Assembly: GCF_002021565.1 (NCBI RefSeq)
Contig: NZ_MSZX01000003.1
Location: 62,027 to 126,026, forward strand
Source: Paenibacillus selenitireducens
GTDB taxonomy: Bacteria > Bacillota > Bacilli > Paenibacillales > Paenibacillaceae
Direction of reading: 5' to 3'
Length of the DNA stretch: 64,000 nucleotides
Below the pieces are notes generated by a model. The model was not told the origin of the DNA. It made no database searches and saw nothing but the letters and a program-made list of their open reading frames with translations. Positions within the stretch are counted from its first letter, which is position 1; each line of letters opens with the position of its first letter. Below are positions 57,880 to 64,000 of this stretch, piece by piece. The translations under genes and the position numbers were made by a program.

Positions 57880-59073
57880 ATGACTGTATTAAAAAAACAA
57901 ACTATCGAAAAAAATATCCCGACATGGTTAACCCTACTTCTGGCTACCGCATGCGGTATCATTGTAGCTAATCTTTACTATGCGCAGCCCTTGGTTGGGG
58001 TAATCAGTTCTTCAATCGGGCTGTCCGCTAATATTTCTGGCCTTATCGTGACGTTAACGCAGATTGGTTATGTAGTAGGCTTGTTGTTTATCGTACCTAT
58101 GGGAGATATCGTTGAAAATCGAAGGCTGATTGTCGTATCTTTACTCCTCACAGCGGTTGCCCTTGCAATCACGGCAGTGTCGAAACAAGCTGTGCCATTC
58201 TTAGCCGCTTCGTTTGTCATTGGTATAGGGTCGGTTGCTGCGCAAGTACTCGTACCTTTTGCGTCATACCTTGCATCCGAATCTTCACGGGGCCGTGTTG
58301 TCGGCAATGTCATGAGTGGTTTGTTGCTTGGAATCATGCTCTCGCGTCCTTTGTCGAGCCTGGTAGCTGACTTCTTTGGCTGGCATGCCGTATTCGCTTT
58401 GTCTGCCATAGCTGTTTTTATTTTGGCAATCGTACTGTTGAAGGTGTTGCCTGCAAGAAATCCCTCGACAGACACACGCTATACAGCTCTACTCGGTTCG
58501 ATGTGGCACTTGCTGCGAACAACCCCGATCTTACGCCGTCGGGCTGCATATCATGCATGCGTGTTTGCGACTTTTAGCTTATTTTGGACAACAGTTCCAT
58601 TACTGTTATCTAGCCCGATCTTTCATTTCTCCCAGAAAGACATTGCGTTGTTCGCGCTTGTCGGAGTTGCAGGTGCAGTAGCTGCGCCTGTGGCTGGACG
58701 GTTGGCCGACCGCGGCTGGACTAGACCCGCTACAGGGATTGCACTCGCTACTGTCGTCATTTCTATGTTGTTGCCGCTTATGATCCGTACTGGTTCATCC
58801 ATCGGAATAGCTATTCTCGTCGTTTCAGCCATATTATTGGACGCCGGTGTATCCGCAAATCTTGTGCTTGGACAACGCGCGCTCTTCTCGCTGAGTCCAG
58901 AAATTCGTAGTCGTCTGAATGGGCTTTTCATGGCTATTTTCTTTTTTGGTGGTGCCATCGGATCGGCAATTGGGGGGTGGATATACGCTACGGGGGGATG
59001 GAGTGCCACGCTATGGATTGGAATAGCTTTCCCGATCGTTGCCTTACTTTATTTTGCAACAGAGAAGAAGTAG
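57880..59073 (+). CDS. MFS transporter (drug exporter type)
   Basis: 397 residues, twelve helices; [13 protein letters not shown], the motif-A loop GDIVENRR and [23 protein letters not shown] place it with YfcJ/YnfM-like and sugar-efflux MFS proteins. ATG 57880 lies 9 bases behind AAGGAG; TTG 57871 is too close. Control by the divergent TetR through three operators is likely, with the leader peptide as a second layer. Confidence 0.92.
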   Translation: MTVLKKQTIEKNIPTWLTLLLATACGIIVANLYYAQPLVGVISSSIGLSANISGLIVTLTQIGYVVGLLFIVPMGDIVENRRLIVVSLLLTAVALAITAVSKQAVPFLAASFVIGIGSVAAQVLVPFASYLASESSRGRVVGNVMSGLLLGIMLSRPLSSLVADFFGWHAVFALSAIAVFILAIVLLKVLPARNPSTDTRYTALLGSMWHLLRTTPILRRRAAYHACVFATFSLFWTTVPLLLSSPIFHFSQKDIALFALVGVAGAVAAPVAGRLADRGWTRPATGIALATVVISMLLPLMIRTGSSIGIAILVVSAILLDAGVSANLVLGQRALFSLSPEIRSRLNGLFMAIFFFGGAIGSAIGGWIYATGGWSATLWIGIAFPIVALLYFATEKK

Positions 59074-59085
59074 TTCTATGCGTCA

Positions 59086-60174
59086 TCAAGTTGTTAATTT
59101 CGCATACGCGATAAAGAACACCATGATCTCTCCAATGATTGCATAATTAGGTACATGATAAATCAAGTCAAACGTTATAAAGCAACCCAATATTCCCAAT
59201 AATACCGCCAAATGAAAGGGTCTTAAACGTAGATGTTTGTGTCTATATAGGTGGAAAACCAAAGAGGTAGACAAAAAATAAAGAAGTACGGATCCAAATA
59301 CAAAAATCAACATGAATGGATAATTTAGTTTTTCTTGGTATAACAACTGGATTGAAGCGGCGATCATGCTCATGGATAAGTATATAAATAAGTGTCCGTA
59401 AATAATCGTTTGGCCAGCAGTTTGTATTTCCTTACTCACTTTGGTTTCAATATTATCGAAGTATTGCCACCATATTGCAATGACTAACAGACTTGTAAAT
59501 GCGACAAACAAAATCGATGGCAAATCCCAATTACTGAACTGCATCACGGACAGAATGCTGATCACGGACTCACCTAAAAGAATGAGTGTAAATAAGGCAA
59601 AACGTTCAAATAAGTGAGGGGTATGTATTGGTGTTTTTACCAAGTGTCTTCGCCCGACTAGGGGAAGTATAATATCTACGGCAATTCCCATATACAAAAT
59701 GACATACCGGATCCATGAGTCAAAGAAAAGCGAACAAGCAGATATCAATATCCCAATCAAAAAGTAGGTTCCCAAATAGGAAGCGGTCGATTGTTGATGA
59801 GCGGCTTTAGATTTATGCACCATCAGATATTGAATGGCGGTCAGTGCTCTCGAACCTATATATCCTACAAAGAAGGGAATATAGTATTGATCAAAATTAG
59901 GGGATAAGCTCGCTGTCATGATTAGAACAAAAAGGAGTTGAAGGATGATTAATATTCTATGTATAAAGATATCTTGACCGAATCTGTTTATAAAGAGCGT
60001 TTGTCCTACCCATCCCCACCAGATAGGGATAAAGATTAAAACAAATTTAACTAAATATTCAATGGGAATGACTCCATGGTCTGCATGTAATAAGACATGA
60101 GTTGCTTTTGAGACTGCTGCGACAAAAAGAATATCATAAAAAAGCTCCAACCAGGTGACCTTTTTCTCAACCAT
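59086..60174 (-). CDS. Low-temperature-requirement A (LtrA) family membrane protein
   Basis: 362 residues with about ten helices. EKKVTWLELFYDILFVAAVSK at the start (W.ELF.DL.FV), HLFERFALFTLILLGESVISI and WWQYFDNIE are LtrA signatures. The ribosome site is weak. It converges with the MFS gene, 12 bases between the stops. Biochemical role unknown. Confidence 0.92.
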   Translation of the reverse strand: MVEKKVTWLELFYDILFVAAVSKATHVLLHADHGVIPIEYLVKFVLIFIPIWWGWVGQTLFINRFGQDIFIHRILIILQLLFVLIMTASLSPNFDQYYIPFFVGYIGSRALTAIQYLMVHKSKAAHQQSTASYLGTYFLIGILISACSLFFDSWIRYVILYMGIAVDIILPLVGRRHLVKTPIHTPHLFERFALFTLILLGESVISILSVMQFSNWDLPSILFVAFTSLLVIAIWWQYFDNIETKVSKEIQTAGQTIIYGHLFIYLSMSMIAASIQLLYQEKLNYPFMLIFVFGSVLLYFLSTSLVFHLYRHKHLRLRPFHLAVLLGILGCFITFDLIYHVPNYAIIGEIMVFFIAYAKLTT

Positions 60175-60418
60175 ACCCTTTAAAATCCTCCCATTTGACG
60201 CATGTTTTCTAAAGAATAAACTAAATGAAGGCGCTGCTTCATCTGAATGATCAATTTATCATATCATTAGAGAGGAATTTCTGAAAAGAGCGGAAGTGAG
60301 GATGTGTCTGCTTGATCATTGTAGGATGAATTTCGGCTTGCAAAGTAATTCGATGGTCATTGAAAGATTCTCATGCTAGCATAGAGACAACATAAGAAAT
60401 AAGAAAGTAGGAATAGTT

Positions 60419-61324
60419 GTGCCTCGATTACTCTATGCCGCATTAGTGATGTTAAGTCTTATTTGGGGAGGTTCGTTTTTCTTTATTAAGCAGTTGCTGC
60501 ACGATTTCGGCCCGTGGACGATCGCATTCCTAAGGTCCAGCTTTGGCTTGGTTACCATTACAATAATCATGCTCGTACTAAGGAAGCCATTCGAATTACG
60601 AAAAATCCAGTGGTTCCCGATGGCCGTCATGGCTCTCGTCAATACGGCTGTCCCATGGGCAATTATCGGTTTCAGCGAAACTAGATTGTCCAGCAGCATA
60701 GCCTCGATTTTGAATGCTACAACGCCGCTATGGACAATCGTCGTCGGTGCGCTGGTCTTCAAGGCGACTACGAACCGGATGCAATGGATTGGCATGGGGG
60801 TGGCTTTTGTCGGGCTGGTTATTTTATTGGACATTAACCCGCATTCCATTGTGTCGGTCGATTTGATCGGGTTTATTTGCATGCTGGCAGCTACGTTATG
60901 CTATGCGTTCGGCTCCCAGTTGTCCAAGCGGCTCAAGGGCGTGTCCATGTATCAGACGACATTCGGCACGCTGCTCTGCGCCATGTTGGGAAGCGGGACC
61001 ATGGCTTTTTCGGTCGAACCGGTTAACCTGTCGCGGTTGGCTTCGTTAACGAATATCGGGATGGTCATCGGACTGGGTGTATTTGGTTCGGGCATCGCTT
61101 ATATTTTGTTTTATTTCATGGTTCAACGAGGAAGTCCCGAGTTCGCGACGATGGTGACTTATCTTGTTCCTGCAACAGCAATCATATGGGGGAGTACGCT
61201 GCTGAACGAACCCGTCCATTGGAGCTTATTCGCTGGGCTGGCCTTTATTTTGGGCGGCGTATTCGTATCGAGCAGGACAAGGATAAGTTCGAAGCTTTCT
61301 AATCAAGGGAAAACGGTCGGCTGA
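60419..61324 (+). CDS. EamA/DMT-family transporter
   Basis: 301 residues, ten helices in two EamA repeats: LIWGGSFFFIKQLLHDFGP, then the second unit with GSQLSKRLKG and GSPEFATMVTYLVPATAIIWG. GTG start with TAGGAA upstream. A metabolite exporter; followed by a terminator. Confidence 0.92.
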   Translation: MPRLLYAALVMLSLIWGGSFFFIKQLLHDFGPWTIAFLRSSFGLVTITIIMLVLRKPFELRKIQWFPMAVMALVNTAVPWAIIGFSETRLSSSIASILNATTPLWTIVVGALVFKATTNRMQWIGMGVAFVGLVILLDINPHSIVSVDLIGFICMLAATLCYAFGSQLSKRLKGVSMYQTTFGTLLCAMLGSGTMAFSVEPVNLSRLASLTNIGMVIGLGVFGSGIAYILFYFMVQRGSPEFATMVTYLVPATAIIWGSTLLNEPVHWSLFAGLAFILGGVFVSSRTRISSKLSNQGKTVG

Positions 61325-61345
61325 AATCAGTCGACCGTTTTTCAT
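61311..61345 (+). terminator. Terminator of the EamA gene
   Basis: AAACGGTCG and CGACCGTTT around GCTGAAATCAGT, followed by TTC. Overlaps the stop codon. Confidence 0.88.
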
Positions 61346-61448
61346 CTATTCACTTTAAGCTGCTGAGCGAATCGTTACGAGGTTTCTGATTAAGAGGTCA
61401 TTCATCTAATTATCCGTGCTATGATATGAAAAAAGGATAATTGGGCAG

Positions 61449-62204
61449 GTGAAAAAAATTAATAAAAACATCATTTACTTTTCAACACTATTCATTTATT
61501 TGCTTACATTACTTGTACATATCGTCTTGCACAACATCGACAATGGTCGCAATTATTTAGGGCTTACGATGGTTATTCCACTTTTAATTGTTGTTTTTTA
61601 TCAAAAAATATATAAGAAACAAAACATAATTCATACATTTGGTATTTCACGCCCAACGATAAAAACACTAGTTTTCTCCATACTATTTCCACTACTTCTA
61701 GGGCTATGCTTACATTTTTATTTAAGTATTCTGGATATCCAGTTCTTATTTAATCATGGAAATGAATTAGGATTTCTGCTTCTCATTGGTCTAACGATCG
61801 CTTCTTTATCTGCATTATTGGAGGAAATCGTTTGGCGTGGGAATTTTCATTATTATTTAAGACAAAAATATTCATTAACGCAAACAGCAGTGATTACGGC
61901 AACGATTTGGTCTATGTGGCATTTACCCATTGCACTCTTCTATAAAACCTATGATTTATGGATTGTGGGAATATTTACTTATGTTGCTATATTATTTATA
62001 TTATCGATGATTTTGACGTATACAAGAGAGTATGGTCGTTCTGTAGTGTCAGCTGCGATTTTACATGGTATGTTTAATGTTTTTTATTTAACAGACGGGC
62101 TGCAAAATGAATGGGTTGTCGAGCGAATGGAATTGACTAAATTCATCTTATTGGCAATTGTGTTCGGCATGATGTGCCTTATTCATCGAAAAATTAAACG
62201 ATAG
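61449..62204 (+). CDS. CPBP family intramembrane metalloprotease
   Basis: 251 residues, seven or eight helices. The active-site motifs are LEEIVWRGNFHYYL (EE..WR), MWHLPIALF (H) and AILHGMFNVF (H...N). GTG start behind GGGCAGG. Members include bacteriocin-immunity and prenyl-protease homologues; target unknown. Confidence 0.9.
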   Translation: MKKINKNIIYFSTLFIYLLTLLVHIVLHNIDNGRNYLGLTMVIPLLIVVFYQKIYKKQNIIHTFGISRPTIKTLVFSILFPLLLGLCLHFYLSILDIQFLFNHGNELGFLLLIGLTIASLSALLEEIVWRGNFHYYLRQKYSLTQTAVITATIWSMWHLPIALFYKTYDLWIVGIFTYVAILFILSMILTYTREYGRSVVSAAILHGMFNVFYLTDGLQNEWVVERMELTKFILLAIVFGMMCLIHRKIKR

Positions 62205-62324
62205 GTGCATCATCGAAAAGAAGGCAGTCGAAGTAATCGCAAAATGCTTTTTACTATGCAAGTTCATAGTAGTAAGTAAATTACTACACCGAAAAAATTT
62301 CCGTGGCAGAGCGTCTCGATACGC

Positions 62325-62355
62325 TTGCACCTTACGTAACGTAAGGTTTTATAAT
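62325..62355 (+). promoter_or_regulatory. MerR-type promoter with 19-bp spacer
   Basis: TTGCAC (62325-62330), 19 bases, TATAAT (62350-62355). The spacer contains the perfect palindrome ACCTTACGTAACGTAAGGT. The overlong spacer plus central palindrome is the hallmark of MerR-activated promoters. It drives the two SRPBCC genes; no MerR gene is adjacent. Confidence 0.88.
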
Positions 62356-62425
62356 AGAGCTACCGGTACATAGCTAGCCCGATGAAAATAGAGTTTGAGA
62401 AGCCGAAACCTAAGGAGGAAAATGA

Positions 62426-62869
62426 ATGAACGAACGATTTGTTAAGCATGCGACCTTCGTCGTCGAGCGGACTTATGCCGCTTCGCCTGAGCGGGTTTAC
62501 CAAGCCTGGGCTGATCCGATTGCCAAAGCCAAGTGGTTTTCGAAGCCGGAGATCTTCGACTTTCAGGTTGGCGGACGAGAGTACAGCAGCGGCGGACCGC
62601 CGGATGGGCCGATCTTTACCTTCGACGCCAACTACCAGGAGCTTGTTCCAGAGCAGCGCATTGTCTATACGTACACCCTGGATTCGAACAGCACACGTAT
62701 CTCCGTCTCGATAACAACAGTCGAGCTGATCAAGGTGGAGGGCGGCACGAAACTGATTTTCACGGAGCAAGGCGCGTTCTTTGACGGACACGATACGCCG
62801 GAAGTACGGGAACACGGTACAAACGTCATGTTGGACGCACTGGGCAAGCTATTTGAAGGGGAGGTATGA
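62426..62869 (+). CDS. SRPBCC (AHSA1-type) domain protein 1
   Basis: 147 residues. ATFVVERTYAASPERVYQAWADP at the start (F.VER...AP...V..AW.DP) and FTEQGAFFDGHD near the end. Lipid/ligand-binding START-like fold with no catalytic motif. AAGGAGGAAA precedes ATG. Stop overlaps the second SRPBCC gene. Confidence 0.92.
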   Translation: MNERFVKHATFVVERTYAASPERVYQAWADPIAKAKWFSKPEIFDFQVGGREYSSGGPPDGPIFTFDANYQELVPEQRIVYTYTLDSNSTRISVSITTVELIKVEGGTKLIFTEQGAFFDGHDTPEVREHGTNVMLDALGKLFEGEV

Positions 62870-62871
62870 AC

Positions 62872-63312
62872 ATGACAATAGGTGAAAACGAACTTATTGC
62901 TACGCGCGAGTACGATGTCCCGCGGGAGCTTGTGTTCCGGGCCTGGGCAACCCCCGATTTGTTAGCCCAATGGTGGGGGCCGCAAGGCTTCACGAATACA
63001 TTTTACGAATGCGATTTGAGGCCGGGAGGCACGTGGAAGTTCACCATGCACGGACCGAATGGCGTGGATTATCCGAACCATAATGTCTTTGTTGAGATCG
63101 TGCCGCATGAGCGAATCGTGCTTGATCATCTATCCGGCCACAAATTTCGGGTAACGGCTACCTTCGATGACCTGGAAGGCCGCACCAAAGTTACTTTCCG
63201 TCAGACTTTCAAGGTAAAAGAGGCGTTTGAACAAGCTAAGCCGATCTGCATAGAAGCTAATGAACAGCAGCTAGACCGACTTGGCAAGGTGCTGGCGGAA
63301 TTGGCCTACTAG
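62872..63312 (+). CDS. SRPBCC (AHSA1-type) domain protein 2
   Basis: 146 residues: LIATREYDVPRELVFRAWATP, LAQWWGPQGFTNTFYECDLRPGG and FRQTFKVKEAFEQ. ATG 62872 lies 7 bases behind GGGGAGG; ATG 62866 is only 1 base away. Co-transcribed with the first SRPBCC gene from the MerR-type promoter. Confidence 0.92.
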   Translation: MTIGENELIATREYDVPRELVFRAWATPDLLAQWWGPQGFTNTFYECDLRPGGTWKFTMHGPNGVDYPNHNVFVEIVPHERIVLDHLSGHKFRVTATFDDLEGRTKVTFRQTFKVKEAFEQAKPICIEANEQQLDRLGKVLAELAY

Positions 63313-63373
63313 CTTTGCAAAGTTATATATGCTTTTACCCGGAAGAACTGCCACTTATGTGATGAGTCTAAAA

Positions 63374-63420
63374 TTGTCGCCGTTCACGATCCCTGTCGGG
63401 AATCGGACGGCGATTTTTAT
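63374..63420 (+). terminator. Terminator, dispersed hairpin repeat copy 2
   Basis: TCGCCGT...ACGGCGA with inner GAT(C)CCC/GGGAATC, then ATTTTTAT. About 80% identical to 40186-40231. It ends the SRPBCC operon. The rest of the 390-base gap to 63703 is AT-rich and shows nothing else. Confidence 0.8.
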
Positions 63421-63702
63421 TGTCAATATTGATGCCCCGTTCTTTAGTGAATGAGTCCGTAGAGGTTTTCCTTCGTGTAAATGCCCTATTCCTCAATGCA
63501 AACAACCATTCTGATCGATAATAAATAAGTAGCTCGTAGGTTTAGTATTTCATTCACTATATATTTTATAATTATGTTGATCAGGTTTTGTGTAGATGAG
63601 TGTGTTAAAATACCATGTGGTCTACGAATCTAGGAATATAGACCTACCATGCGAATCGAATGTACCACAAATTATTGTAGAGATATGAAGGTGAACAAAA
63701 TC

Positions 63703-64000
63703 ATGAACGAAATGTTTACGGGAAAACGACCGCTTCTTTATTCGGTGAATGATATACAGGGAGAATTGATTCAAGAGCGACTGGGCATCGACTGCCACAT
63801 ATCTTATCTCAATTGGAATCCGATATCCGAGCTAGTTGCTCAGTTCGATCGAATGAATCCGGATTGTACGGTTATTTTCCTTGAACCGACAGCAAGTAGT
63901 AAAGCAAATCTGGCAGATTGGATGGATCTAAGGCAATATTGCGAAACCCGGTACATCCCCTTTGTTATCATAGGCGAAGCAGACCAAGAGCTCAAAAATG
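63703..64000 (+). CDS. Start of a gene cut by the window end, unidentified
   Basis: An open frame begins at ATG 63703 behind GAAGGTG and continues past the end. The 99 visible residues start MNEMFTGKRPLLYSVNDIQG; DCTVIFLEPTA, then YIPFVIIGE, suggest alternating strands and helices like a receiver-type domain, but no phospho-acceptor pattern is clear. I do not name a family. Confidence 0.72.
   Translation, partial: MNEMFTGKRPLLYSVNDIQGELIQERLGIDCHISYLNWNPISELVAQFDRMNPDCTVIFLEPTASSKANLADWMDLRQYCETRYIPFVIIGEADQELKN

Noticed and set aside
1-64000. tRNA or rRNA genes
   Set aside because: No cloverleaf with a conserved TTCGAAT-type arm or rRNA-like segment was noticed while reading.

Overview
The window looks like a low-GC Gram-positive chromosome of the Paenibacillus/Bacillales type. 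Most genes have strong AGGAGG-type ribosome binding sites, TTG and GTG starts are frequent, a Fur box and a glycine riboswitch have Firmicutes form, and an S-layer (SLH) anchored exoenzyme of 2142 residues is present. The gene order HtrA-like protease, CxxH/CxxC mini-protein, rlmH is the conserved Bacillales order.

Left end (1-4750): a partial gene, an HtrA-like membrane protease, a 55-residue CxxH/CxxC protein, an ECF sigma factor with a membrane anti-sigma partner that ends in a SPOR-like domain, an 850-bp non-coding stretch, and rlmH.

The main discovery (4734-41124, possibly to about 41220): the last codons of rlmH plus the next bases, GAACCGTATCACAAG followed by TAGGGCGAA, recur in direct orientation at least nine more times, with one or two further decayed copies. 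The 3' end of rlmH (orfX) is the known attachment site of staphylococcal SCC elements, whose serine recombinases are CcrA/B/C. I read this region as a tandem array of SCC-like cassettes, organised much like an integron array. Most cassettes are 1-2.5 kb and carry one or two genes with their own promoter and usually a terminator just before the right-hand site. Cargo, in order: a RelA/SpoT-domain protein; an ABC-F ribosomal-protection-type ATPase; TetR plus an NAD(P)-binding protein; a decayed aminoglycoside-phosphotransferase-like protein plus a CD3324-type HTH protein; MarR plus an alpha/beta hydrolase; a 22-kb mosaic block; a glycine-riboswitch-controlled amino-acid permease; an agmatine-deiminase-like lipoprotein plus a MerR regulator; and a small unknown protein. 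No recombinase gene is visible, so mobility would have to be supplied in trans.

The 22-kb block (13907-35996) holds a phage/plasmid primase remnant, a Fur-controlled siderophore-binding module with a broken flavodoxin, a two-component system diverging from an MMPL exporter operon, an FAD oxidoreductase, AlkD, a DsbA-like protein, a second two-component system with two VanZ-like proteins and an ABC transporter, and a stand-alone trpB. IS21 and IS200/IS605 relics and a DinB fragment show heavy turnover.

Right part (41300-64000): an NrtR - NADAR - macro-domain/PARG operon for NAD and ADP-ribose metabolism, with tandem operators; a methyltransferase, an epimerase, a double-GNAT protein and an amino-acid permease; the giant SLH exoenzyme (phosphodiester glycosidase plus metallophosphatase) with an AraC-type response regulator; a frameshifted MerR gene; a TetR/MFS exporter pair with three identical operators and a leader peptide; LtrA, EamA and CPBP membrane proteins; and an SRPBCC pair driven by a MerR-type promoter. 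The window ends inside a gene.
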